A DNA stretch of 64,000 nt from Cupriavidus phytohabitans (GTDB lineage: Bacteria > Pseudomonadota > Gammaproteobacteria > Burkholderiales > Burkholderiaceae): positions 1 through 64,000 of the forward strand of contig NZ_AUFE01000006.1 in the NCBI RefSeq assembly GCF_000426345.1, written 5' to 3'. Under the pieces are notes generated by a model. It was not told the DNA's origin. It was given only the letters and a program-made list of their open reading frames with translations, and did not search any database. The position numbers were made by a program, and so were the translations under genes. Below are positions 10,273-18,453 of the stretch, in pieces (positions within the stretch are counted from its first letter, which is position 1; each line of letters starts with the position of its first letter).

Positions 10273-10301
10273 TTCCCAAGCCGGAAAAACACTGCTAGTA
10301 T
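10273..10301 (+). promoter_or_regulatory. Likely sigma-70 promoter of tRNA-Thr
   Basis: TTCCCA, a 17-base spacer and TAGTAT lie 31 bases upstream of the tRNA. A GC-rich stretch (GCGGGC) follows the -10 box, as in stable-RNA promoters under stringent control. By eye only. Confidence 0.5.
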
Positions 10302-10332
10302 TGCGGGCTGTTCCAGTTCACCGGAACTTGTT

Positions 10333-10408
10333 GCCGAAGTAGCTCAGTCGGTAGAGCAGCTCATTCGTAATGAGAAGGTCGGGGGTTCGATTCCTCTCTT
10401 CGGCACCA
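10333..10408 (+). tRNA. tRNA-Thr (anticodon CGT)
   Basis: A 76-base cloverleaf with encoded CCA. Acceptor arms GCCGAAG and CTTCGGC pair, the D arm is AGCTCAGTCGGTAGAGC, the anticodon loop holds CGT at 10366-10368, and the T arm contains GGTTCGATTCC. It reads ACG threonine codons. Confidence 0.98.
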
Positions 10409-10433
10409 AAAGAATTCAGGGCATCGCCCACGC

Positions 10434-10468
10434 AAACCCGGACAGCGTCACGCTCTCCGGGTTTTTTG
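10434..10468 (+). terminator. Terminator after tRNA-Thr
   Basis: AAACCCGGA pairs with TCCGGGTTT across a 13-base loop (which itself contains a short GCGTCACGC hairpin), followed by T residues. Confidence 0.85.
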
Positions 10469-10499
10469 TTGCCCCGCAGCCAAGGAAATGGCGAAGAGA

Positions 10500-10640
10500 T
10501 CAGGGCCCCAACCGCCGTGCCCACCAATACCTGAACGGATGGTCGAAGTCGGGATACAGCACCGGCTGGCTGAAGCAGCCGGCGTGCTTCATCAGGAGGT
10601 AGGCGACAAGCATGGTCGCCCAAAAAGCAAACAGGTCCAT
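10500..10640 (-). CDS. Possible 46-residue membrane-associated small protein
   Basis: A short minus-strand frame starting MDLFAFWATMLVAYLLMKH, hydrophobic at the N terminus, with an aromatic/basic C terminus (FRYWWARRLGP). Composition is protein-like, with a plausible single membrane segment at about residues 3-17. The ribosome site is weak: GGTGG lies about 11 bases upstream, inside the arm of a hairpin (10647-10673). I do not recognise it. It could be a real small protein or chance. Confidence 0.35.
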   Translation of the reverse strand: MDLFAFWATMLVAYLLMKHAGCFSQPVLYPDFDHPFRYWWARRLGP

Positions 10641-10646
10641 GATGCA

Positions 10647-10677
10647 CGGCCACCCTTGTTTGCCAGGTGGCCGTTTT
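10647..10677. terminator. Hairpin with T-run, possible terminator or leader hairpin
   Basis: CGGCCACC pairs perfectly with GGTGGCCG (11-base loop), followed by TTTT on the + strand. No + strand gene ends here. On the minus strand the same hairpin lies just before the 46-codon frame and would cover its only ribosome-site candidate. Confidence 0.45.
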
Positions 10678-10747
10678 CATTATAGGGAGCGCTGTCGCTG
10701 CGGGGCCGATACCGCACTCCGCACTTACCCTAACCCGGCAAGGTGGA

Positions 10748-11665
10748 TCAGTACACTTCCGGCACGAACATCTCTTGCGGTACCGGATGCCGCACGTAGT
10801 CTTCATGCCGCTCGCGCGCCGGCAGCACGATCGGGGGGGCGTCCACGTCCTGGTAGGGCACCAGGCTGAGCAGGTGGTGGATGCAGTTCAGCCGTGCGCG
10901 CTTCTTGTCGTCGGCCTGGACCACCCACCACGGCGCCTCGGCGATGTGGGTGCGCTCGAGCATGGTCTCCTTGGCTTTGGTGTAATCCTCCCAGCGCCGC
11001 TGCGATTCCAGGTCCATCGGGCTGAGCTTCCATTGCTTGAGCGGGTCGTGGATGCGGCTGAGGAAGCGCAGGCGCTGTTCATCGTGCGTGATCGAGAACC
11101 AGTATTTGACGACCTGGATGCCGGAGCGCACCAGCATCTTCTCGAACTCGGGCACTGAGCGGAAGAATTCTTCGTACTGGTCGTCGCTGCAGAAGCCCAT
11201 CACGCGCTCGACGCCGGCTCGGTTGTACCAGCTGCGGTCGAACAGCACCATCTCGCCTGCCGCCGGGAGGTGCGCCGCGTAGCGCTGGAAGTACCACTGG
11301 GTGCGTTCGCGATCGTTGGGCGCGGGCAGCGCGGCCACGCGGCATACGCGCGGGTTCAGCCGCTGCGTGATGCGCTTGATCACGCCGCCCTTGCCGGCGG
11401 CGTCGCGCCCTTCGAACAGGATCACCAGCTTGTGGCCGGTGGTCGCGACCCAGCTCTGCAGCCTCACCAGTTCGCCCTGCAGGCGGAACAGCTCGCGGAA
11501 ATAGTGGCGGCGGCTGTCCTGCTCGGCCGCGTCGGGCAATTGCACGGGGTCGCCGAAGGCCTCGCTGGCATTGCGGTCGTCCAGTTCCAGTTCGATCTCT
11601 TCGTCGTAGTAGTCGGCCACTTCGTTGTGGATGCGCCGCACCAGCTCTGCCTCGCCCGGTCTCAT
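10748..11665 (-). CDS. ppk2: Polyphosphate kinase 2 (PPK2 family)
   Basis: A 305-residue single-domain PPK2 that transfers phosphate between polyphosphate and nucleotides, mainly making nucleoside di- or triphosphates from polyphosphate. Walker A GRDAAGKGG is at residues 86-94 and Walker B DRSWYNR at 143-149, with the lid-region Arg residues between them. The start is ATG 11665, which has AGGAGG seven bases upstream. The frame continues to 11839, but that extension has a random, Arg/Ser-rich composition. Cupriavidus-type genomes carry several PPK2 paralogues, so the nucleotide preference (ADP, GDP or AMP) is not assignable here. Confidence 0.93.
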   Translation of the reverse strand: MRPGEAELVRRIHNEVADYYDEEIELELDDRNASEAFGDPVQLPDAAEQDSRRHYFRELFRLQGELVRLQSWVATTGHKLVILFEGRDAAGKGGVIKRITQRLNPRVCRVAALPAPNDRERTQWYFQRYAAHLPAAGEMVLFDRSWYNRAGVERVMGFCSDDQYEEFFRSVPEFEKMLVRSGIQVVKYWFSITHDEQRLRFLSRIHDPLKQWKLSPMDLESQRRWEDYTKAKETMLERTHIAEAPWWVVQADDKKRARLNCIHHLLSLVPYQDVDAPPIVLPARERHEDYVRHPVPQEMFVPEVY

Positions 11666-11744
11666 CTGCTCCTCCTGTCGGATCCATCGCGGTCGCGCCG
11701 ATGCTGGCACGCCAGTGTTGCAGGCGCGTGAACGCCTTCGCGCG

Positions 11745-13133
11745 CTATGCCGCCGGATTGATGTTGTGGTTGTGGCGGAACAGGTTGCCCGGATCGTACT
11801 GGCGCTTGACCTCGAGCAGCCGTGCAAAGTTGGGACCATAGGCGGCGCCGACGCGGTCGGTTTCTTCTTGCGTCAGGAAGTTGACGTAGACGCTGCCCAG
11901 CGCGAACGGCTCCGCGGCGCGGAATACCTCGCGGGCCCAGCCGATGCAGGCGTCGTCCTCGGCCGGCGTGTCCCAGCGCGCGTGCAGGTTCATGATGAAC
12001 TGCGCGTCGCGGTTGGCATAGGCGGTGGCGTCCGCCGCCACGCGATTGGTCTGGCCGCCCATCGCGCCGATGAACACCTCGCATTGCGGCGACGGCAGCT
12101 TGCCGATCTGCTCGACCAGCATCGCGATCAGGCCGTCGTCGAGCCCGGCGAAGTTGTGCGATTTCCAGTAGTTGCGCGCGCCCGGCGTCAGCAAGGGATC
12201 GAAGGCCTGCTGCCATGCCACGAGCGGCATCGGTCCGACATGCTCGCCATAAGGCGTGCCCAGCTTGCGCAGCGGCTCGACCAGCGCGGGGCCATGCTCC
12301 GGCGGGCCGATGTAGCAGATCGCCAGCGCCACGATCGGCTTGCCGTGCGCCTCCGGCGGCAGGAACGGCAGAGGCGGGGCCTGGCGCAACACCGCCCAGA
12401 CCGTCAATTCATCCGGCATGGACTTGAACTGCTCGCGGAAGGCCGGCAGCACGGCGGGAGCCTGCTCGAGCGGGTAGACGATCAGGCCGCCATAGACCTC
12501 GGGACCGACCGGATGCAGCCGGAACTCGAACATCGTGACCACGCCGAAGTTGCCGCCGCCGCCGCGCAGCGCCCAGAACAGGTCGGGATGCTCGTCGACG
12601 CTGGCGCGCACCAGCTTGCCTTCGGCAGTGACCACATGCGCCGAGACCAGGTTGTCGACGGTGGTGCCGAACTTGCGGCTGAGCCAGCCAAAGCCGCCGC
12701 CCAGGGTGAGCCCCGCGACGCCGGTGGTCGAGTTGATGCCCAGCGGCGTGGCCAGCCCGAAGGCCTGGGCCTCATGGTCAAAGTCGCGCAGCGTGGCGCC
12801 AGGTTCGACCCAGGCACGCTGTGCCCGCGGATCGATGCGCACCGAGCGCATCGCCGACAGGTCGAGCACCATGCCTTCGTCGCAGATCGCCAGCCCGCCG
12901 ATGTTGTGGCCGCCGCCGCGTATGGCCAGCAGCACGCCGTTGTCGCGCACAAAGTTGACCGCGGCGATCACGTCGGCGACGCCGGCGGCCTGCACGATCA
13001 GTTGTGGCCGGCGGTCGATCATCGCATTCCAGATGCGGCGGGCTTCATCGTAGGCGGCGTCGGCGGGCTGCAGCAGCCGGCCGCGCAGTTGCGCCTTCAG
13101 TGATTCGACATGTTCTTGCGATAACTGGCCCAT
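11745..13133 (-). CDS. BBE-type FAD-linked oxidoreductase
   Basis: A 462-residue flavoenzyme of the berberine-bridge/PCMH family. The FAD domain carries AIRGGGHNIGG near residue 75, where the His is the usual covalent FAD attachment site, and TLGGGFGWLSRKFGTTVDN near 140. The C terminus VKRQYDPGNLFRHNHNINP is the conserved BBE tail that closes over the flavin. The start is ATG 13133, with GGGAGA six bases upstream, and matches family N termini; the frame is open to 13223. Relatives oxidise sugars, alkaloids or other alcohols, so the substrate is unknown. It may be co-transcribed with ppk2 (80-base gap). Confidence 0.9.
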   Translation of the reverse strand: MGQLSQEHVESLKAQLRGRLLQPADAAYDEARRIWNAMIDRRPQLIVQAAGVADVIAAVNFVRDNGVLLAIRGGGHNIGGLAICDEGMVLDLSAMRSVRIDPRAQRAWVEPGATLRDFDHEAQAFGLATPLGINSTTGVAGLTLGGGFGWLSRKFGTTVDNLVSAHVVTAEGKLVRASVDEHPDLFWALRGGGGNFGVVTMFEFRLHPVGPEVYGGLIVYPLEQAPAVLPAFREQFKSMPDELTVWAVLRQAPPLPFLPPEAHGKPIVALAICYIGPPEHGPALVEPLRKLGTPYGEHVGPMPLVAWQQAFDPLLTPGARNYWKSHNFAGLDDGLIAMLVEQIGKLPSPQCEVFIGAMGGQTNRVAADATAYANRDAQFIMNLHARWDTPAEDDACIGWAREVFRAAEPFALGSVYVNFLTQEETDRVGAAYGPNFARLLEVKRQYDPGNLFRHNHNINPAA

Positions 13134-13381
13134 GATCTGTCTCCCGATGCGGTTTGAAACCATCGGACGACGCGCGGCTGCCGGGTGGAGGAAGATGGCC
13201 ACGAGAACCGATGATTTCACCATTTAAGGCAGCCCCCCGTCGAATGTAAACGCGGCATGGATGCGACATAAGCGCGGCGCGCGGCGAGCCCCGCCCAAGT
13301 GCCGCAACGCGATCATGGCGCCGTGCCGGCCTATCATGGAACTATTGCCGGCACGTCCCAACCCCACCGGCCGGCTACGCA

Positions 13382-14494
13382 ATGGACACAACCAGCCCCC
13401 CTCCCCTGTTCCTGTGCGGCGATGTGATGACCGGGCGCGGCATCGACCAGATCCTGGCGCACCCCAGCCAGCCGCTGCTGCATGAGTCGTATGTGCATTC
13501 GGCGCTCGACTATGTGCGCCTGGCCGAGCGCAAGGCGGGCCCGATCGCGCGTCCGGTGGCGCCGGCGTATCCATGGGGCGATGCCCTCGCCGAGCTCGAT
13601 CGTCGCGGCGCAAGTCCGCGCATTGCCAACCTGGAAACGGCGATCACTACCAGCGATGACGCATGGCCGGGCAAGGCCGTGCATTACCGCATGCATCCGG
13701 GCAACGTCGATTGCCTGCAGGCCGCGGCCATCGACTGCGTGGCACTGGCCAACAACCATGTGCTCGACTGGGGACGCGCGGGCCTGGCCGATACTCTGGG
13801 GGCGCTCGATGCTGCGCATATCGCACATGCCGGGGCCGGCCCCGACGAGGACAGCGCGATGCGGCCGGCGTCGCTGCCGCGGCCGGGCGGCGGCCGTGTC
13901 CTTGTGTTTGCCTTCGCCATGCATGATTGCGGCACACCCGCGGCATGGCGTGCCACCGCCGGCCACTCCGGCGTGAACCTGCTGGATGACTGGTCCGCCG
14001 CCTCGTGCGACCGCATCGCCGCGCGGATCGGCAAGGACAGGCGTGCCGACGACCTGGTGGTGGCGTCGATCCACTGGGGTGCCAACTGGGGCTACCAGAT
14101 CGATCCGGCGCAACGCGCCTTCGCGCACGGGCTGGTGGAACGGGCCGGCGTGGATATCGTGCATGGACATTCCTCGCACCATCCACTCGGCATCGAGCTG
14201 CATGCGGGCAAGCCCATCCTCTATGGCTGCGGCGACTTCATCAACGACTACGAAGGCATCGGCGGCTACGACGATTACCGGCCGGATCTGGCGCTGATGG
14301 TCTTCGTCAGCTTCGATGCGGCAGGCGACGCGGACCTGCGGCTGGTGCCGCTGCGGCGCAGCCATTTCCGGCTGGAATATGCGGGCGAAGTCGATATCGC
14401 ATGGCTGCTGGCGATGTTCGCCTACGAAGGACGCGCGCTCGGCACGCGGGTCGAGCGCAGCGGGCTGCACGAACTGCACATGTCGGCGGCGTGA
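13382..14494 (+). CDS. CapA/PgsA-family metallophosphoesterase-like protein
   Basis: A 370-residue CapA-family protein. Conserved motifs appear in order: CGDVMTGRGID near residue 12, ANLETAIT near 80, LANNHVLDWG near 120, VASIHWGANWGYQ near 230, VHGHSSHHPLGI near 258 and YGCGDFINDYEG near 280. These form the two-metal phosphoesterase-like core. The family is named after poly-gamma-glutamate capsule synthesis, but this copy has no signal peptide or membrane segment and no capsule genes beside it. A cytosolic phosphoesterase role is therefore as likely as a capsule role. No clear ribosome site; the next ATG is not obviously better. Confidence 0.85.
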   Translation: MDTTSPPPLFLCGDVMTGRGIDQILAHPSQPLLHESYVHSALDYVRLAERKAGPIARPVAPAYPWGDALAELDRRGASPRIANLETAITTSDDAWPGKAVHYRMHPGNVDCLQAAAIDCVALANNHVLDWGRAGLADTLGALDAAHIAHAGAGPDEDSAMRPASLPRPGGGRVLVFAFAMHDCGTPAAWRATAGHSGVNLLDDWSAASCDRIAARIGKDRRADDLVVASIHWGANWGYQIDPAQRAFAHGLVERAGVDIVHGHSSHHPLGIELHAGKPILYGCGDFINDYEGIGGYDDYRPDLALMVFVSFDAAGDADLRLVPLRRSHFRLEYAGEVDIAWLLAMFAYEGRALGTRVERSGLHELHMSAA

Positions 14495-14505
14495 AGCCCG
14501 CGCCA

Positions 14506-14533
14506 TGAAAAAGCCCGCCTGCACGGCGGGCTC
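14506..14533 (-). terminator. Terminator of the 51-residue minus-strand gene
   Basis: AGCCCGCC / GGCGGGCT stem with a five-base loop. The minus-strand transcript ends in TTTTTC, so this serves the gene at 14567-14722. It may also slow + strand transcription from the CapA gene. Confidence 0.85.
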
Positions 14534-14566
14534 TTGCAGCACGTACCGCTAAGCTGCGGTGCCGCG

Positions 14567-14722
14567 CTAGTGGCGGTGGATCATATGGTCGAACCATGTG
14601 CGCACCGACTGCTCCTGCTGCTGCAGCAGCGTCGGGTTCTTCTCGCGCATGATCCAGACGACAATGGCGGCGCAGGCGACCAGGGCGACCAGCGCCAATG
14701 CCGTGATCAGGGCGGCAGTCAT
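14567..14722 (-). CDS. Small single-span membrane protein, 51 residues
   Basis: The protein begins MTAALITALALVALVACAAIVVWIM, one strong transmembrane segment, followed by a charged, Gln-rich tail ending in FDHMIHRH. AGGAGG lies five bases before the ATG and a terminator follows the stop, so the gene is well supported despite its size. No family recognised. The His-rich end (three His in the last eight residues) could bind metal, but that is speculation. Confidence 0.75.
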   Translation of the reverse strand: MTAALITALALVALVACAAIVVWIMREKNPTLLQQQEQSVRTWFDHMIHRH

Positions 14723-14791
14723 AGCAACCTCCTGTGAGAGACTGGTTGCACCTTTAGTGTAGGTCGGATCGCGCGCGCTGCGCGTGCGTGC

Positions 14792-14828
14792 AAAAAGCAG
14801 GAAGGCCAGCCGCATTGGCTGGCCTTCC
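14792..14828 (-). terminator. Strong Rho-independent terminator not attached to a coding gene
   Basis: GGAAGGCCAGCC / GGCTGGCCTTCC, 12 bp with loop AATGC on the minus strand, then TGCTTTTT. The nearest upstream minus-strand stop codon is 184 bases away. Confidence 0.9.
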
Positions 14829-14950
14829 GGTATCTCAAGTGCCACGTGAATCGGTTCCGTGTAACGCTTCCACAGTTTGCTGGTCCGCTTCTGCATTCAC
14901 TGCCCGAGACTAGCTCTCTCGCCCATCCTGCGGCACCCCAGGACATACCT
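14792..14950 (-). ncRNA. Candidate structured small RNA or long structured 3' trailer
   Basis: A minus-strand stretch of about 155 bases ends in a 12-bp perfect hairpin (14800-14811 with 14817-14828) followed by a TTTTT tract, yet no coding region ends there. Upstream, three nested complementary pairs can close a long stem: 14945-14949 with 14829-14833, 14932-14936 with 14839-14843, and 14895-14900 with 14846-14851. A hairpin CGAGA/TCTCG lies inside. A -10-like TACTAT stands just before the start, with no convincing -35. It may be an independent RNA or the 3' end of the DUF342 message. No known RNA family was recognised. Confidence 0.4.
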
Positions 14951-15011
14951 GCAGGATAGTACAAATTCGGGCGCAGGAAAGACTCTCGCTCGGGCCACGC
15001 CCAGGTTCCGC

Positions 15012-16622
15012 TCACGTCACCGCAATACGGTCCTCGATCAGGCGGATCTGGCCGCCAGGCTTGTCTTCCATCACCTTGAGCACGCGGCTGCCCACCTGCA
15101 GCGTGACGCCGCCATGGATGCGGCGGGCGGCGTCGATCACGGCATCGGCCGATGGCTGCATTTGCTGGCCCAGCTCTGTCAAGCGGCCTTCCAGCTCGAA
15201 CAGGTCACGCGAGAGCTTGAACAGCGTGGCGCGCGCCTTCTCGCGCAGGTCGCCTACGGCCTTTTCAGAATTCCTGGCAAAGAACGCAACCAGTTGGTTG
15301 AGCTTGCTCTGCTCTTCCAGCAGCCTGCGGCGGTCGGCCTCGAGCGCGGCACGTTGCGCGTCCGCGTAAGGGTTCAAGCCCACCTGCACGCTGGTGGCAC
15401 TGCCTGCAGGACTGCCGAGCACCGCGGCGCGCACTGCCAGCATGGCGCGCGTGCGCCCGCCGCTGATGCTGCCCTGCACGCCTGGGCCGCCGACCACGAT
15501 ACGCTCGCCCGCGGCGACGTCGCTCTGGCGGATGCCGCTGTCGACGTTCACCTCGGTGCCGGCCTCGACCACGGCGTTCTCGATGAAGCGCGCCTTGACC
15601 GCGCCCTTGCAGCGCACGCGGGCGCGGCTGATGCCGCCGTCGGCATGTCCGGTCTTGGTCTTGCCGATGATGCCACCCTTGACCACGACATTGCCGCCGG
15701 CGTCGATGTCGGCCGCTTCGATGGTGCCCTCGACCAGCACGTCGCCGCTGACGCGCACCGACATGCCGGTACGGATATCGCCCGCCACGCGCAGCGTGCC
15801 GTCAAAGGCAACGTTGCCGGAATGCAGGTCGACCGCCTCCACCTGCACCACCGGGCTGACGGCGATGCCATGCACGCCGGCCACCGGCGCGCCGGCGATC
15901 ACGGCCACCAGCAGATCGGGGTCGTCCGGATCGGCGGCGGCGCCGGTGAGGCCCTCTGCGAAGGGTGGATCGTCCACGGGATCGGCGGCAATGGGCTTGC
16001 CGAACACGTCCACGCCGTCATGGCCGGGCACCGCGGGGATGCGGCGCATCAGCGGCGTGCCAGGGCTGACCAGCAGCAGGTTGCCGAGATCGCGCAGGTC
16101 GACGCGCGAATCTTCTTCATCGGCCTGCACCGGCTTGCGCGGCTGCAGCAGGTTAAGGAAGCGCGCCGGCTCGCCCTGGCGCGGCGCAACGCCGGCGGCG
16201 ATGGTGCGCAGCTCGCAGCGGCCTTCGGCCAGCGCGGCGCCGAGCGCCAGCGCCTGGATCGGCAGCACCACGCCGCGCTCGGCGACGGCGCGCCGGATAT
16301 CGTCCTCCGCCACCGGCCGACCGCCTTCGGCGGGCATCAGCGTGAGCCGCACGGCCAGGCCGTCGTCCGTGATATCGAGCGTGAACGCGCCATCGACCAG
16401 TACACCGATGGCGGCGTCGATCTCATGCTCGGCACGCTGGCACTGCTGCAGGAACTGCGCGACAGCGCGTGCATCCAGCCTGGCGCCGGCCCAGCCGTGG
16501 CTGTCCAGGCACTGCTTCAGGCTGTCGTGACCCGGCGCCAGCCTGCCTGGCTCCGGTGTGTAGCGTGCATGCACCTGCTCGCCTGGCTCGGTCAGTTCCA
16601 GGCGCAAACCTGACTCGTGCAT
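15012..16622 (-). CDS. FapA / DUF342 family protein
   Basis: A 536-residue DUF342 protein. After a roughly 180-residue N-terminal part comes a glycine- and valine-rich right-handed beta-helix, for example GDVLVEGTIEAADIDAGGNVVVKGG near residues 290-315. A C-terminal coiled coil (about 415-500) follows, rich in Leu, Glu and Arg. This is the FapA architecture (flagellar assembly protein A in Vibrio; polymer-forming fold), but no flagellar gene is nearby, so the role is unknown. The start is ATG 16622 with AGGGGA upstream; the open frame to 16874 has non-protein-like composition. It is divergent from the methyltransferase gene. Confidence 0.85.
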   Translation of the reverse strand: MHESGLRLELTEPGEQVHARYTPEPGRLAPGHDSLKQCLDSHGWAGARLDARAVAQFLQQCQRAEHEIDAAIGVLVDGAFTLDITDDGLAVRLTLMPAEGGRPVAEDDIRRAVAERGVVLPIQALALGAALAEGRCELRTIAAGVAPRQGEPARFLNLLQPRKPVQADEEDSRVDLRDLGNLLLVSPGTPLMRRIPAVPGHDGVDVFGKPIAADPVDDPPFAEGLTGAAADPDDPDLLVAVIAGAPVAGVHGIAVSPVVQVEAVDLHSGNVAFDGTLRVAGDIRTGMSVRVSGDVLVEGTIEAADIDAGGNVVVKGGIIGKTKTGHADGGISRARVRCKGAVKARFIENAVVEAGTEVNVDSGIRQSDVAAGERIVVGGPGVQGSISGGRTRAMLAVRAAVLGSPAGSATSVQVGLNPYADAQRAALEADRRRLLEEQSKLNQLVAFFARNSEKAVGDLREKARATLFKLSRDLFELEGRLTELGQQMQPSADAVIDAARRIHGGVTLQVGSRVLKVMEDKPGGQIRLIEDRIAVT

Positions 16623-16867
16623 CTTGAGTCCCCTGACATTGGTTGCGGAGCTGCATGGCGACCGGCCACGGCGGCCTGCCCGCGCTGGCGGACAGTGCGT
16701 GCCCGGACGGCTGGCGCTCCACTTGTTATCGATCCATGACCATCGGCAGCGCGGGTGCAAAACTTGAGCGCACAACGATCCCCGCCGAGGTGGGGGGCTG
16801 GGCCGAAACTTCGGTAAACTGTCGGCATTTCCGGGGCGCGCCGCGTCCCGCAGCCTGTGCAGTCCCC

Positions 16868-17734
16868 ATGTCAAATACCCACGAAATCCGCCCCGGCCAG
16901 TCCATCGAGCTGCTCAAGGAACTCCATATCCTGACGCGCGACGGCAAGATGAACCAGGACAGCCGGCGCAAGCTCAAGCAGGTCTACCACCTGTTCCAGT
17001 TCATCGAGCCGCTGCTGCAGCAGGTCAAGGATGAGCGCGGCCACGTCACGCTGGTCGACCATGGGGCCGGCAAGTCGTACCTCGGCTTCATCCTGTACGA
17101 CCTGTTCTTCAAGGCATTGAAGGACGATTCCCATATCTACGGCATCGAGACGCGCGAGGAACTGGTGAAGACCTCGCAGGCGCTGGCGGCGCGGCTGGGC
17201 TTTCCCGGGATGTCGTTTTTGAACCTGTCGGTGTCGGACTCGATCACCTCGCCGCAACTGCCGCCGACCGTCGACGTGGTCACCGCGCTGCATGCGTGCA
17301 ACACCGCCACCGACGACGCCATCCGCTTCGCACTGGCCAAGCGCGCGCAGCACATCGTGCTGGTGCCCTGCTGCCAGGCCGAAGTTGCCAGCGTCCTGCG
17401 CAAGCACAAGGGCAAGCTGCTGGCGGGCAATCCGCTGACCGAAATCTGGCGCCATCCGCTGCATACGCGCGAATTCGGCAGCCAGGTGACCAACGTGCTG
17501 CGCTGTCTGCAGCTGGAGGCGCATGGCTACCAGGTCAGCGTGACCGAGTTGGTGGGATGGGAGCACTCGATGAAGAACGAGCTGATCATCGCCCAGTACA
17601 AGGACCTGCCGCGCCGGCGCCCGGCGGAGCGGCTGCAGAACGTGCTGGAAACGCTGGGGCTGGAAGAGATGAACGAGCGCTTCTTCGCCGCTCCGCTATC
17701 GGCCACGCCGGTCACGCCGGCCGAGCCGGCGTAA
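16868..17734 (+). CDS. SAM-dependent methyltransferase (Methyltransf_32-like)
   Basis: A 288-residue class I methyltransferase. The start is ATG 16868 (MSNTHEIRPGQS). SAM-binding motif I is TLVDHGAGKSYLGF near residue 62, followed by the acidic post-motif GIETREELV near 97 and VDVVTALHACNTATDDAIRFAL near 138. PCCQAE near 166 is typical of the Methyltransf_32 group (GSTCD-like proteins). Such bacterial proteins are unstudied; the substrate may be RNA, but this is family-level inference. It converges with the DUF1415 gene with one base between stop codons. The long open frame to 16643 is upstream readthrough. Confidence 0.82.
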   Translation: MSNTHEIRPGQSIELLKELHILTRDGKMNQDSRRKLKQVYHLFQFIEPLLQQVKDERGHVTLVDHGAGKSYLGFILYDLFFKALKDDSHIYGIETREELVKTSQALAARLGFPGMSFLNLSVSDSITSPQLPPTVDVVTALHACNTATDDAIRFALAKRAQHIVLVPCCQAEVASVLRKHKGKLLAGNPLTEIWRHPLHTREFGSQVTNVLRCLQLEAHGYQVSVTELVGWEHSMKNELIIAQYKDLPRRRPAERLQNVLETLGLEEMNERFFAAPLSATPVTPAEPA

Positions 17735-17735
17735 G

Positions 17736-18347
17736 TCAGTCTTTCGCGGGCGGGTTCTTGCCGGCGGCTTTGTCTTCGGCTGAGTCTTCGTCCTCGCCCG
17801 CCATCCAGCGGCGCCAGCCCGCATGGCCCAGGCGGCGCATGGTTGCCTGGTTGCGCTCGTAGATATCCGCCGCATCCGGAAAGGCCGCCGCAGCGCGCGC
17901 GATGCTGTCCTCGCGCAGCAAGTGCAGGATCGGATACGGCGCGCGGTTGGTGTAGTTCTCGATATCGTCCGGCCCGGTATCGGCGAACTGGTATTGCGGA
18001 TGGAAGCTCGCGATCTGCAGCGTGCCGTCCAGTCCCAGGCTGCCGAGCAGGCGGTCGGCGAAGTACAGCAGGTCGTTGTAGTCGAGGAAGTCGGCCACCG
18101 CGTCGGGCAGGATCAGCAGCGTGGTGTCGATCTCTGCCGGATCTGTCTCGTCGAGCAGGCGGAGCTCGCGCTCGAGTTCATCCAGCACATCCGGCGCTTC
18201 CGTCGCCGTGCTGACCACGTAGCGCACCTGCTCCTTCACATACACGCTCTTGGCAAAAGGGCACAGGTTGAGGCCGATCACCGCGCGTTCCAGCCAGTGG
18301 CGGGTGGCGGCGATGACTGCGTCTGCGGAAGTGGCGGCGGAAGACAT
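17736..18347 (-). CDS. DUF1415 family protein
   Basis: A 203-residue protein recognised as DUF1415, common in beta- and gammaproteobacteria and of unknown function. Marks are WLERAVIGLNLCPFAK near residue 18, with a conserved Cys, then LLILPDAVADFLDYNDLL near 76 and ASFHPQYQFADTGPDDIENYTNRAPYPILHLLRE near 112-145. The last 35 residues are acidic and Lys-rich and probably disordered. ATG 18347 is the first start. It ends one base from the convergent methyltransferase stop and starts 106 bases from the divergent flavoprotein gene. Confidence 0.87.
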   Translation of the reverse strand: MSSAATSADAVIAATRHWLERAVIGLNLCPFAKSVYVKEQVRYVVSTATEAPDVLDELERELRLLDETDPAEIDTTLLILPDAVADFLDYNDLLYFADRLLGSLGLDGTLQIASFHPQYQFADTGPDDIENYTNRAPYPILHLLREDSIARAAAAFPDAADIYERNQATMRRLGHAGWRRWMAGEDEDSAEDKAAGKNPPAKD

Positions 18348-18453
18348 GATGGCGATACCGGGGAAACCGTCATTCTAGCGCTGCCGCAGGCTCTATAATC
18401 CGCGGCGGAAACACTCCCTGCCCTACCCGACCACCCGACCACCCGACCTCCAT

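Noticed and set aside
13134-13381. A gene between the BBE oxidoreductase and the CapA gene
   Set aside because: Only short Arg-rich frames without ribosome sites; probably just divergent promoters.
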